From positions 23,929-87,928 of the IMG/VR virus record IMGVR_UViG_3300027917_000032: a stretch of DNA of 64,000 nt, one strand, 5' to 3'. Below, one piece after another: positions 7,278 to 15,593 of this stretch. The translations under genes were made by a program, and so were the position numbers. A model generated the notes under the pieces. That model was given only the letters and a program-made list of their open reading frames with translations. It did not search any database and was not told the DNA's origin. Position 1 is the first letter of the stretch. Every line of letters begins with the position of its first letter. This DNA is from a virus.

Positions 7278-7814
7278 TCAGAACTTGTAACGACAGTGAT
7301 GAAGTTCGTCCAAGAAGTATTCCTTCACCCACATACGCTCAGGACGCTTGTAGAATATCTGATAAGGTGCGCCGTCACGAGCCGAGTCGGTTACGCGAGG
7401 TAGGTCAAGCGGAGCCATGCCCGCTTTAACCAACGCCTGATCGAAGTCAGCTTGCAACTGCTCGTATCGCATCCATGTGTTGACATGATGCGCACCAATC
7501 CACCAGAGCCGGTGGTCTTGAACGAAGTGTGGACTATTCTCAACAAAACGTGGAAGAAAGTCAATCAGCGGCGTCATCGCCCTGGCTTTCCGCTCCAGCT
7601 TGAACCACCACGAGATGAGGGCGTCGTAATGGTTCCGCACCGTTGAGCACACGGTCCAGTCGGGTCCAATCTCATAGTCAGAGTCATCGGGCGTCGTATG
7701 GTGCGAGCCGATCAGCACCGCGCCACGATGCTCTTTCAACGCTCGGGCAACCGCTTTGCTCCCCGTGCGTGGCGCAGCGATGTAACAGAACTTCCATTCA
7801 GGAATCACATACAT
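7278..7814 (-). CDS. Sulfotransferase-like protein (second of two)
   Basis: A 178-residue paralogue of the neighbouring gene. The PAPS loop is FCYIAAPRTGSKAVARAL (residues 9-26) and keeps the canonical P.TGS. The second site is STVRNHYDALISWWF (57-71). The GSHHTT motif (36-41) is shared with the neighbour. The ATG at 7814 is used because GGAGGAG lies 7 bases upstream; it overlaps the upstream gene by 17 bases. It is a better match to the family than its neighbour and is probably the active copy, or the two act on different acceptors. Confidence 0.8.
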   Translation of the reverse strand: MYVIPEWKFCYIAAPRTGSKAVARALKEHRGAVLIGSHHTTPDDSDYEIGPDWTVCSTVRNHYDALISWWFKLERKARAMTPLIDFLPRFVENSPHFVQDHRLWWIGAHHVNTWMRYEQLQADFDQALVKAGMAPLDLPRVTDSARDGAPYQIFYKRPERMWVKEYFLDELHHCRYKF

Positions 7815-8154
7815 CGTAAAGCTCCTCCACAACTTTCTGCATCGCGGCTCTAGCCTTTACCCACAAGCCGCGCAGCTTTCGATCCTTGATGCGTGCCGCT
7901 GGAACCAGTGAGTAAATGCTAAATCCGATGCCTTCATAAGCTACAATCTCCCGAACGTCGCCCACGTCCAGCGGACCTTTGGGCGGGTTGGGCATTTCAA
8001 TCGCAGGCATACCTCTCGGCATATCCGCCACCCACCCGCCAGGCTCAGGGACCAGCGGGTGAGCGCGTTTGTCGGTGAAGTCAAAGCCACAGTCGCACTG
8101 CTTCTTGCGGGTGCCGTGCTTGGCTTGACACTCGGGGCAGATTTTCTTAGGCAT
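7798..8154 (-). CDS. Zinc-ribbon protein
   Basis: A 118-residue protein with an amino-terminal ribbon (CPECQAKHGTRKKQCDCGFDF, residues 6-25), a Pro-rich linker with MPRGMP and MPNPPKGPLD, and a carboxyl helical domain. The ribbon suggests binding to nucleic acid or protein. It overlaps the next sulfotransferase gene and the previous zinc protein. No family name is given. Confidence 0.7.
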   Translation of the reverse strand: MPKKICPECQAKHGTRKKQCDCGFDFTDKRAHPLVPEPGGWVADMPRGMPAIEMPNPPKGPLDVGDVREIVAYEGIGFSIYSLVPAARIKDRKLRGLWVKARAAMQKVVEELYDVCDS

Positions 8155-8341
8155 CCAGCTTTCCCAACTTGCCCTCGTCTCTCAGCGTGACCAGACACAG
8201 TGCGCACACGGACAGCGACGTGACAATCTCTGTGCCACGCCCGCCATTCTTATAGCGTACCGGGCGTGTCTCAGTGACCGCACGGATTAGCTTAGTGCCG
8301 TGCGGAACTTGCTTGCCGCAGTTTTCACAGCGATAGCTCAT
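8147..8341 (-). CDS. Small two-CxxC zinc protein
   Basis: A 64-residue protein with CENCGKQVPHGTKLIRAV at the start and SVCALCLVTLRDEGKL near the end, giving four cysteines in two CxxC pairs, a treble-clef or ribbon pattern. GGAGATTGG precedes the ATG. It overlaps the HTH-phosphoesterase gene upstream by 4 bases. The function is unknown. Confidence 0.72.
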   Translation of the reverse strand: MSYRCENCGKQVPHGTKLIRAVTETRPVRYKNGGRGTEIVTSLSVCALCLVTLRDEGKLGKLDA

Positions 8342-9645
8342 CCAATCTCCTCCATCATGTCAATCTTGTAACGTCGCGGACCCCGACTCTCGTAGTCGCA
8401 CCGCAACTTAATCGGTAGCCGCCAGGTGATGCCGTACCGCTCGTTGACTCCGTGGAGCAACTGAGTCGGCTCCGTACAGGCAGCGATGGAATTGTAGGCA
8501 TAGGAGTCCGTGGCGACCCACGGGCCGTTGACCAGCAACTCGCCATCCATTTCCGTGATCGACGCCGGTTTATGAAAGTGCCCGCAACAGTAGTAACGAA
8601 TCGGCGGCCCGGCCTGAGCCCTGTTAAGGGCCATGATACGTCGCTGCCGCCGCTCCAGCCCATACCAGGGAATCCCCATCTGCGAACGAACGTCGTCGCC
8701 GTGGAACACGCAGAAGCCGTGCCCTAGAATGTCGATGTTCGCGCTGAAAGCGTTTGGTATAGTGAAGTGGATATTGTCAATATCCCGGCAGTAAAGCTCG
8801 GCGTTCTTCGCCACCATGTAATCCCAGTTGTCATGGGCACCGTGGTAATCCTTCTTAAAGGATCGACGCCCGTGGTTGCCGGGCACATAGAGCACGTTTA
8901 CCGTGTCAAAGTACGGGGCCAAGTCTCGGTACATCAAGGCGTGAAGCTGCCCAATGGCGTAGCAATTCTTGAAAGCGTTTTTGAAGTACGAGCGATTGGT
9001 GTGCCCATGAATCTCACCGCTTGTATGGTCGCCATAAGCGAACACTGTGATGGCCGGAAACTGAAACTGCGGGGCCAGAGTTTGCTGCGTCCACTTTAGC
9101 ACCGTATCGACCAGATTCTCGGCACGACAAATGCTAATAGGAAAATCGTAGCACTCCAGACCGCCACACTCTTCTGGCGTAACGATCTGATCGTGGTGCC
9201 CGTCACTAATATGCAAAGCCAGGTGCTCAATTACCTCGCCCTTCTTCGGCTTCGTGTAAGGCTTCCGCGCCTTCGGCAACGCTTTGAACGGCGTGACAAT
9301 ATCTGTCATTTCCTCAACTACCGCTTGGAACAAGCCTTGCGACTTAACGGCAGTCTTGAGTTGACGACGAGCCAGATTCCGCTCATCCCGCAAGTGGAGC
9401 ACTTCACCCTCAAGCTCAAGGATACGCTCGTTGGTGGGGTCAATCTCCGCTATCTTAGCACGCTGACCCGCAGGCCGCTTGGGCGGGGCCTTTGGACCCT
9501 TTACGTCAGCATGTGCCCGGCCCGTCGCAATATCAGAAACAGTCGAGCGGCTGATCTTAAACTTCTTCGCAATCTGCGGCTGAGTCAGCTTATCTTCAGC
9601 CAGCAGTTGCTTGATCTTCTTCACCTTCGCTTTTGTCAACTTCAT
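8338..9645 (-). CDS. HTH domain fused to a calcineurin-type metallophosphoesterase
   Basis: A 435-residue two-domain protein. Residues 18-42 form a helix-turn-helix (LTQPQIAKKFKISRSTVSDI) of the resolvase/homeodomain-like kind. Residues 70-115 look coiled-coil. From 140 on there is a metallophosphoesterase with D148 and H150 (SDGHH), D206 (YGDHTSG), N257-H258 (PGNHGR), H315 (FHGDD) and the final GHFH at 355-358. Phage enzymes of this class act on nucleic acid ends or nucleotides. The ATG at 9645 has GGAGG 6 bases upstream; the open frame extends a further 98 codons with no ribosome site. The HTH could target the enzyme to DNA or make it a regulator. Confidence 0.88.
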   Translation of the reverse strand: MKLTKAKVKKIKQLLAEDKLTQPQIAKKFKISRSTVSDIATGRAHADVKGPKAPPKRPAGQRAKIAEIDPTNERILELEGEVLHLRDERNLARRQLKTAVKSQGLFQAVVEEMTDIVTPFKALPKARKPYTKPKKGEVIEHLALHISDGHHDQIVTPEECGGLECYDFPISICRAENLVDTVLKWTQQTLAPQFQFPAITVFAYGDHTSGEIHGHTNRSYFKNAFKNCYAIGQLHALMYRDLAPYFDTVNVLYVPGNHGRRSFKKDYHGAHDNWDYMVAKNAELYCRDIDNIHFTIPNAFSANIDILGHGFCVFHGDDVRSQMGIPWYGLERRQRRIMALNRAQAGPPIRYYCCGHFHKPASITEMDGELLVNGPWVATDSYAYNSIAACTEPTQLLHGVNERYGITWRLPIKLRCDYESRGPRRYKIDMMEEIG

Positions 9646-9658
9646 TGTGAACCTCCGT

Positions 9659-10165
9659 TCAATAGCAATCCTCCAAGCAGTGAACACAAATACCAGCGAG
9701 TTTACGAATCTCATCAAGCGAGTCGTACACCCCGGCAGTATTTGTCCAAGCGTCGATAGCACGTCGCAGATAGGTGTCAAACATAGTCGCGTAGGCAAAT
9801 GGCGTATTCTCAATGCCATCAGTGCGGCTGGACGGCAATACGTCTTGGTATGCACGCTCGCCGTTAATAGCGCAAACAACATCCGGCAGCGTCGCCCGGC
9901 CACGCACAACAATACGCTCACCCACCGGCCCCGCGCCACGCCACACTACGCCATTCTCCATCATGCAGAGACAGCAACAAGTCAGCGTGGCAAACAAATT
10001 TGACAAACTATCGTCAAAGCGACCGCTAGTTAAAGCCGCATCAATCTCTGCCAGCCCACTTTTAAGGCCAACCAGCCAATAGGACACGTTAGGTGCATCA
10101 AGGCCGGAACCGTTATCGTCCTGCGTGATCTTTTCAATGACTTTGTAGATTTCGTTACGGGTCAT
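9659..10165 (-). CDS. Hypothetical protein with MazG-like-associated carboxyl end
   Basis: A 168-residue protein. The carboxyl part (ERAYQDVLPSSR..., then SLDEIRKLAGICVHCLEDC) resembles the ends of phage proteins that accompany nucleotide pyrophosphohydrolases, where an ERxYQD segment precedes a helix IRKLAGxxVxCxE. The amino half is helical. GGAGCAAGA precedes the ATG. The similarity is by eye and the function is not assigned. Confidence 0.65.
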   Translation of the reverse strand: MTRNEIYKVIEKITQDDNGSGLDAPNVSYWLVGLKSGLAEIDAALTSGRFDDSLSNLFATLTCCCLCMMENGVVWRGAGPVGERIVVRGRATLPDVVCAINGERAYQDVLPSSRTDGIENTPFAYATMFDTYLRRAIDAWTNTAGVYDSLDEIRKLAGICVHCLEDCY

Positions 10166-10491
10166 TCTTGCTCCAAACTGATGAGGTTATTGTCAACGAG
10201 TACATTAGCGACCGCCGTAGCCAGCGTTGTGATAAATGGCTCCTCCATCTTCTCCGACCTGAAAGCCGCGCCAAGCATGGGCGTTCGGTTAAAAATGGCG
10301 TGCAGTACCTCATGGATCGCCGTGTCCAGAACGCCCAATGGTGTTTGCTTTATCGAGACGCGGATAAAGTCGTCTCCGCAAAGTCCGTTCATTTGGCTAT
10401 CCGGGTCGCTCAAATCAACGTCTCTTGGATCAGAGACGAATGTCAAGGCGTAGGGATAACCTTGAACCATTAACTTAGTAGGATACTTCAT
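10162..10491 (-). CDS. Zincin-like metallopeptidase-fold protein
   Basis: A 109-residue protein with the HExxH zinc site at 60-64 (DTAIHEVLHAIF). The first half is beta-rich (LTFVSDPRDVDLS..., DDFIRVSIKQ) as in the minimal zincins common in phages. A later Glu (EKMEEPFITTLA) could be the third ligand. GGAGGTAAA precedes the ATG. It may process a phage or host protein; the target is unknown. Confidence 0.78.
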   Translation of the reverse strand: MKYPTKLMVQGYPYALTFVSDPRDVDLSDPDSQMNGLCGDDFIRVSIKQTPLGVLDTAIHEVLHAIFNRTPMLGAAFRSEKMEEPFITTLATAVANVLVDNNLISLEQE

Positions 10492-11549
10492 TTTACCTCC
10501 GCATAGTAGTCAGGGCTAACGGCTTTGAGAATGAGGCGACCACCTAGCACGGGGCTGAACGTCTCCTCCAGCGGCGTAATCACAATCCCCTCGCGGCCCT
10601 TGAAGTCGCAACAAATATTCTCGGGACTGGCGAGCGTGGTTGGGCCACTAATGTACTGGTCAATAAGCTCAGGTCGGAAGGGGCCTTCATAGAGCACCGG
10701 CACAGTCGCAATCTCAAACAGGTCACAGTATGTCTTTATATCCTCCCAGTCAAGGTAATCACCGTCAACTGAAATATCAAAGACCCGGTGCCCCGTAAGA
10801 GGCAGTCCATAATCCATCGACTGAACACGGCTGCCGTAGATTTCACCAAACACAATGACATTCAGCACACCACGACTAATGAACTCCATCATCTGAATCA
10901 TGTTGTCAGTCATCGGGAGCCAATACGGAGAGAAGTCGTGATTTGCGTTCCGCATTTTCACACGGACGTTGTGTGAACCCGCCATACCTACGCCATCAAT
11001 CACACCCACCCGCGAGTTTGAACCGTGAATCTTCTCGGTAATCCGAACCGGCGTGCCCGTTGGCAGCGCAGAGGCGTAGCGATAGTAGTGCTGGATATTG
11101 GTATACTTATGGAACGCCGGATGGTCGGGCTCCGCGTCCGAGCTTCGCATCTTCGGCGGCGGCTGATACTTCTCTGCGCTGAACGCTTCTGATACGTCGT
11201 CACCAACCTTCACGTCGCCCAACGTCACACCCAGCCGCTCGTCAAGAGGCAGGCCGAAACCAAATGACGGCACGCCGCGTAGGCGGATCGCCCCGACTCG
11301 GCACTGAGACTTCTCCGAATCGCCGGGGTAGACCGCGTGCTTCAAGTAATTCTTCACGCCCAACGCATCGGCCACGGACTCTGGGATCATAATGTCAGGC
11401 GGAAAGTACACGCAAGACTGGCCGACATGAAAGCAGTCAAGAGGAGCTACGAGTTGAGTATCAAGCACCTTGACAATCTCCAGACGGTCGGCGTTGGGGT
11501 GCTGCGTCACAGACTTGACAGCAACGATTTCGACAGGGGTTTCACTCAT
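10488..11549 (-). CDS. RNA ligase of the DRB0094 (Rnl5) type
   Basis: A 353-residue nucleotidyltransferase. The amino-terminal OB-like domain (IVAVKSVTQHPNADRLEIVKV) is characteristic of the Deinococcus-type ligases. The catalytic domain has motif I with K173 (ITEKIHGSNSRVG), motif III E236 (VFGEIYG), motif IV E320-G321 (REGIVITP) and motif V K342 (LILKAVSPDY). It would seal nicked RNA using ATP. The ATG at 11549 has GGAG 7 bases upstream. With tRNA genes in the same unit it may repair tRNAs cut by host defence nucleases (inference). Confidence 0.9.
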   Translation of the reverse strand: MSETPVEIVAVKSVTQHPNADRLEIVKVLDTQLVAPLDCFHVGQSCVYFPPDIMIPESVADALGVKNYLKHAVYPGDSEKSQCRVGAIRLRGVPSFGFGLPLDERLGVTLGDVKVGDDVSEAFSAEKYQPPPKMRSSDAEPDHPAFHKYTNIQHYYRYASALPTGTPVRITEKIHGSNSRVGVIDGVGMAGSHNVRVKMRNANHDFSPYWLPMTDNMIQMMEFISRGVLNVIVFGEIYGSRVQSMDYGLPLTGHRVFDISVDGDYLDWEDIKTYCDLFEIATVPVLYEGPFRPELIDQYISGPTTLASPENICCDFKGREGIVITPLEETFSPVLGGRLILKAVSPDYYAEVK

Positions 11550-11784
11550 TTGCAAACTCCGATGTTTGGTCAAGTAGTCTGAGGGTTATGCCGTTCCGGT
11601 CATGCTTAGCGAGTAGACCCGCAAGCCTCGCGCACTCTTGGAGTGTCTCGGTCAGTTCTTTGACGCGATCCCGCGCATCGTCGCGCTCTATTTCCAGCGT
11701 GTCACGCTCACTCTGAGCATAGAACAACTCGTCATTGAGCAGGCTAACTTCGTTCTGGTATGAGTCGCATTGTTCACAAATCAC
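11542..11784 (-). CDS. Coiled-coil protein with amino-terminal CxxC
   Basis: An 80-residue protein starting at GTG (MICEQCDSY) with GGGAG just upstream. The GTGA overlaps the end of the glycosyltransferase gene. After the CxxC comes a long charged helix (LNDELFYAQSERDTLEIERD, RVKELTETLQEC) with coiled-coil spacing. It may bring partners together. No family is recognised. Confidence 0.65.
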   Translation of the reverse strand: MICEQCDSYQNEVSLLNDELFYAQSERDTLEIERDDARDRVKELTETLQECARLAGLLAKHDRNGITLRLLDQTSEFANE

Positions 11785-13634
11785 ACTAGCTCCCTCGCAA
11801 AGATAGGTTTCGTTCGGTCAATGGTTTCGTGGTTCTCGATGATGTATTCCATCGCCGCCTCAAAGTAATCCGGCTCGTCCGTGTCGAAGATCGCTTTGCG
11901 AATATCGACCGCGAGTAGGCGGGCGGTAACGTCCATCCTGTACGCTGCGTCATTTGTCATGCGGGTGGTAATGTCGAGAAATTCCGACCCGGTGTGAGCA
12001 ATCAACTCTTCCAGCCCTACCCTACGCAGCAAGGCCGATGCCGCCAAGTTGTAAAAGCGGTCGCCCTCCAAGGTGACAACGGGTTTTCCCAGATATAGGG
12101 CTTCTACTACCGTGTTGTACCCGCCGAACGGCCACGAGTTCAATGCAAAATCGGCATATTCCGCTTCTTCCATGTATTCGAGATATTCCTTATCTGCGTG
12201 CAGCGTTGCAAAATCGCCCACCTGATGTGCGATTTCGTTAGCAAATGGTATGAAAGCGTTGTACCGATGAACGCCCCGGCTGGCGAAGATCGCAAAGTGA
12301 ATGTCAGGACAACGACGGTGAAGCTCCTGCAACGTCCGTATCATCGTGTAGTTGTACTTGTCCGGTCCCCAGACGCAGTTTACCACGACCTTATCCGACT
12401 TCTGCTTAGGATACTTCCGCTCAAACGTGGGCCATACTGGCGTGCAGCCGAGCCCTGGCAGAACAATGGGCGTCTCGGAGTAGTTCTTGTCCAGGTCGTC
12501 AATCTTCTCTGTCTCCTCGCCCACAACAAAGTAGTCTATCTCACTGCCGAAGGTACTGACCGGGTGGCCGTAGCTCGTCACCTGAATCGGAGCGAGGCGC
12601 AGGTTGCTGAGCCACACCGATTCGTCTGTCATCCCAATGTCGGGGTAGTAGATCAACTGAAAATCGTTTTCCGTGACCAGACTCAATGGCAACTCGTGTA
12701 CGCCCTTCGCGTCCAGTGTAAACTGCATCTTATGAATCGTATCAAAGTACACCTTCGCGTGTTCGGGGACAGCGTAGGGGCCGGTGTGCAGCAGTGTCAG
12801 CTTGTAGTTTGGTCGAAACCGATCTAGGTACGGGAAGCAACTCTTATAGACTGCCGTGTGCGGCGACCACTTCGACGTGACAATAGCGATGCTGTGCCGA
12901 TCCGGTTTGTTGACAATGTTAATCTCTTGCTTCTGCAAAAACTCACGGCACCCGGCGTTGACTAATTCTTTCACACGCCGGTCAGTCCTATCCTCCCCCG
13001 CAAAGTACGTTGAGTAGAAATAAGGAAGCGTCACCCGCTGATCGAATGGGCGGTAGCGATGATCCATTTCTTGATAGTGTAGCCGCATGTTAGCTTGATA
13101 ATGCGGCAGGACGCAGCCAATGGTGGCAAGCGGATAGGTAAAATGCCAGAGACTAGCCAGGCGAGGATCATGGTCGAAGAGAACCTTCGCATCAATCTTT
13201 GCCATGTTCTTCACGCCGTACAAGAAGAGAATCTTAAAGTAGTTGTCACGCTGGCGTATGACCTGATTGAGAATATCGTCTGTGTCCTGATAACTGGACA
13301 TGGCAACCATATTTGCAAACAAGTGCGCCCGACTAATCATCATCGGAATGTACTCGTTTGGAAACTGAAAGTCAGGGTCACTAAGTACCGCCATAATGGC
13401 CGATACAATCTGGTCGATGCGATGCAGCCCTTCCTGGTTAATTGTCCGAAAGTTGCATTGTTGAAAATAGTACATCACTTCAAGGATGCTTTTGCAAATC
13501 TCCCCATACTGCCCTTTGTAGAGAAGTGTGTAGAGGCGCTTTCGGTCGGTCACTGGTAGATCGGTCTTATTCGGCTGTATCTCAAACGGCGGGCGTTGCT
13601 TCCGTTGCCGCTTCTTCTTACGACGTTTCGGCAT
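11781..13634 (-). CDS. O-GlcNAc-transferase-like glycosyltransferase (GT41-type)
   Basis: A 617-residue protein. After a very basic amino end (MPKRRKKKRQRKQRPP) and a helical region comes a GT-B fold in two halves. The second half contains APIQVTSYGHPVSTFGSEIDY and FALNSWPFGGYNTVVEALYL followed by GKPVVTLEGDRFYNLAASAL, which match the UDP-GlcNAc-site region of SPINDLY/OGT proteins. TPR repeats are not evident. The ATG at 13634 follows AGGA at good spacing and overlaps the methyltransferase gene by 17 bases, so the two are probably made together. It likely adds a sugar to protein or glycan; the acceptor is unknown. Confidence 0.85.
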   Translation of the reverse strand: MPKRRKKKRQRKQRPPFEIQPNKTDLPVTDRKRLYTLLYKGQYGEICKSILEVMYYFQQCNFRTINQEGLHRIDQIVSAIMAVLSDPDFQFPNEYIPMMISRAHLFANMVAMSSYQDTDDILNQVIRQRDNYFKILFLYGVKNMAKIDAKVLFDHDPRLASLWHFTYPLATIGCVLPHYQANMRLHYQEMDHRYRPFDQRVTLPYFYSTYFAGEDRTDRRVKELVNAGCREFLQKQEINIVNKPDRHSIAIVTSKWSPHTAVYKSCFPYLDRFRPNYKLTLLHTGPYAVPEHAKVYFDTIHKMQFTLDAKGVHELPLSLVTENDFQLIYYPDIGMTDESVWLSNLRLAPIQVTSYGHPVSTFGSEIDYFVVGEETEKIDDLDKNYSETPIVLPGLGCTPVWPTFERKYPKQKSDKVVVNCVWGPDKYNYTMIRTLQELHRRCPDIHFAIFASRGVHRYNAFIPFANEIAHQVGDFATLHADKEYLEYMEEAEYADFALNSWPFGGYNTVVEALYLGKPVVTLEGDRFYNLAASALLRRVGLEELIAHTGSEFLDITTRMTNDAAYRMDVTARLLAVDIRKAIFDTDEPDYFEAAMEYIIENHETIDRTKPIFARELV

Positions 13635-14799
13635 GGTAATCATCCTCTGTGTATTCTTTGATGCCAAAGGGTTCAACAACATATACCGTTTTCACGCAGG
13701 GGTAGCACTGTTGAATCTCCATCCAAATGTCGGCCGCGCGCCAGCGAGTCGTGATAAGTACCGTCTCGGCTGGGTTCTCGTACAGAGACTCGGCGTGTTC
13801 AATCAATTGCCCCGTGCCGGGAACGTACCGGCCCGCCTTGCGTCGGTCGGAGTCAATAACCCGCCCCTTGGTAATGTGGAACGCATTAAGGAACGCCGCT
13901 CCCTTGCCCGTGCCGCCCCAGAACACCATGTCAGTGTCGATCAACTCCATTAGGAAGTTGACCAAACCACTCGTCCCGTGGTAATCCCAACCCTGGGGGT
14001 AGCCAGGGTAGGCTCGCGGATTTGGCACGCCGGTCCAGATGACTACTTCATCATTGTAGGTGCGGTAGCACTCACGAGTCAACCACCCGCAAGACTCAAA
14101 CATCGTCCGCATACTGCGGAAGGTAAAGTTGCTCACATGCTCGTACAGGAAATCGCCCACGCGGGTTGTCGCCAGAGCCCTGTCAATGCACGGCACTTCC
14201 GCCACGAACACTGGACGAATGTTATTCTGCACGCAGGCCCAGGCCAATTCCGTGATAAACTCCCGTGGTTGCTCCATGTGCTCCAGTACATGACGACACA
14301 CCAGCATGTCAGGCTTGTGCTTGCCCAAGTCCCGCCCAGGGATGAAGTAGTCGGCATACGTCTTTAAGCGTAGCAACTTGCAGTCCCGATGCTCTGGTCC
14401 CGGCTCATAGGCGATAGCTTCAACATCGCACTTCAGCATACAGGTAAGTTTGAGCGTGTGGAGAAACGAACCGTCGCCCGCTCCAATGTCCACCACCGTC
14501 AGATCGTTGTGGATATAGTTGTCCCGCAGCTTCAAAGCAAGCTCGTCAAGGTGACGCTGCCAGCCCCGCCCATTGTTGAACATGAGGTTGGAATCTTCTT
14601 CATACGGGATTTGAGCCACGTCGAAGTCTTTATTGAATACATGCCCGCACTTGACGCAAACGTGGAAGTTCATCGGATACCGCAACGCCCGCTCTGCATC
14701 CTCGCGTGTGCGGGGTAGGTTCAGGGCGGCGAGCGGTTGCGGGCCAGGTTGGTAGAGCGGGTGCGTCAAGTGACACCCGCAGGCAAGACAGTTACTCAT
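13618..14799 (-). CDS. Sugar C-methyltransferase-like SAM enzyme with zinc domain
   Basis: A 393-residue protein with three parts seen in NDP-sugar C-methyltransferases: an amino-terminal zinc site (C4, C7, then C48 and C51), a SAM-binding domain with TVVDIGAGDGSFL (101-113), and a carboxyl domain with FWGGTGKGAAFLNAF and VIDSDRRKAGRYVPGTG. LVCRHVLEHMEQP follows the usual motif order of class I methyltransferases. The gene overlaps the GT41-like gene, so a methylated sugar transferred by that enzyme is a reasonable guess. AAGGA lies upstream of the ATG. Confidence 0.85.
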   Translation of the reverse strand: MSNCLACGCHLTHPLYQPGPQPLAALNLPRTREDAERALRYPMNFHVCVKCGHVFNKDFDVAQIPYEEDSNLMFNNGRGWQRHLDELALKLRDNYIHNDLTVVDIGAGDGSFLHTLKLTCMLKCDVEAIAYEPGPEHRDCKLLRLKTYADYFIPGRDLGKHKPDMLVCRHVLEHMEQPREFITELAWACVQNNIRPVFVAEVPCIDRALATTRVGDFLYEHVSNFTFRSMRTMFESCGWLTRECYRTYNDEVVIWTGVPNPRAYPGYPQGWDYHGTSGLVNFLMELIDTDMVFWGGTGKGAAFLNAFHITKGRVIDSDRRKAGRYVPGTGQLIEHAESLYENPAETVLITTRWRAADIWMEIQQCYPCVKTVYVVEPFGIKEYTEDDYHAETS

Positions 14800-14918
14800 G
14801 GCCGGAAATCCTTATCTACCACGCACAAACGCGGTATGTAATGAGGGTTAATGTTCAAAGTCTTGCAGACAACATACCACTGCCCTGCATACAGAACATG
14901 GTCGCCTTTACGAAGCAT
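14796..14918 (-). CDS. 40-residue protein linking phosphatase and methyltransferase genes
   Basis: ATG at 14918 lies inside the end of the metallophosphatase gene and the TGA overlaps the methyltransferase ATG (ATGA). The peptide MLRKGDHVLYAGQWYVVC, followed by LNINPHYIPRLCVVDKDFRP, has the look of a small SH3-like beta barrel. There is no clear Shine-Dalgarno sequence, so translation would depend on coupling. The function is unknown. Confidence 0.55.
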   Translation of the reverse strand: MLRKGDHVLYAGQWYVVCKTLNINPHYIPRLCVVDKDFRP

Positions 14919-15507
14919 TAGCATGTTCGTGTCGTTCCTCCAAAGGTCGGTGCATTAAGCGGGCATAAACCTCATCAATGCTGATAGGTCGCCATCGACC
15001 AATCAACCGATGAATGTTGTCGATACCAACGTCCATCGCTCGCCGGTTGGGCCAGAGGCTATCCAGCTTCTCTTCAAATTTACCGTGACTATGACCGTAC
15101 AGATGGATGCTGCCCTTTTGCATACCACGCCACGACAGCATGGGCTCGTGGCTCATGCGGATACGGATGCGGTCGGTATTACCATGTGCAGTAGCTACGG
15201 TGAAACGCCGGTAAAGCAAGTCGTTCAGGGAGGAGCCGTGCCGACGCAGACTACTCGCATCGTGGTTGCCACGGATAAAGTGTAGTTCGCGCACTTTCAG
15301 CCGCGCCCGGTAGTGACCTGCCCGGCTTGCTTGCCAGCAGAAGTCTCCCAAGTGGTACAAAGTGTCGTTAGGTTGTACCCAATAGTTCACGGCACCGATC
15401 AACATGGCGTCCATGTCGGCCAAGTCGCGGGTTTCTTGGAAACGCGCGTCTTGGTGAACACGGACGCCAGCGTGGCCGAAGTGTAGGTCAGCGGTAAACC
15501 AGATCAT
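14908..15507 (-). CDS. Calcineurin-like metallophosphoesterase
   Basis: A 199-residue single-domain phosphoesterase with all family motifs: FTADLHFGH (residues 4-12), YHLGDFCW, IRGNHDASS, MSHEPML and YGHSHGK. The length and the TADLHFGH form match the phage phosphoesterases often annotated as serine/threonine or cyclic-nucleotide phosphatases; the real substrate is unknown. The ATG at 15507 has GGAGG 5 bases upstream and replaces an ATG 4 codons earlier. It is a second phosphoesterase besides the HTH fusion at 8338. Confidence 0.88.
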   Translation of the reverse strand: MIWFTADLHFGHAGVRVHQDARFQETRDLADMDAMLIGAVNYWVQPNDTLYHLGDFCWQASRAGHYRARLKVRELHFIRGNHDASSLRRHGSSLNDLLYRRFTVATAHGNTDRIRIRMSHEPMLSWRGMQKGSIHLYGHSHGKFEEKLDSLWPNRRAMDVGIDNIHRLIGRWRPISIDEVYARLMHRPLEERHEHANAS

Positions 15508-15550
15508 GTATTCCTCCACCCCAGTCTACCATACAAAAGGGCGGTTGTCA

Positions 15551-15582
15551 AATAAATAAGGGAGGGGTGCGACACCCCTCCC
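15551..15582 (-). terminator. Rho-independent terminator after the lipoprotein gene
   Basis: A perfect 10-bp stem (GGGAGGGGTG with CACCCCTCCC, loop CGA) at 15560-15582. On the minus strand it is followed by TTATTTATTTG. It ends or attenuates the unit that carries the lipoprotein and separates it from the metallophosphatase-methyltransferase-glycosyltransferase block. Confidence 0.85.
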
Positions 15583-15593
15583 AGGTCGCAAGG

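Noticed and set aside
9646-9939. A 98-codon amino-terminal extension of the HTH-phosphoesterase
   Set aside because: The extension overlaps the next upstream gene in another frame, has Cys/Leu/Arg-rich nonsense composition, and GGAGG with good spacing marks the ATG at 9645.
12198-12827. A 209-codon plus-strand frame opposite the GT41-like gene
   Set aside because: Shadow of a well-supported gene; no start site, no recognisable domain.
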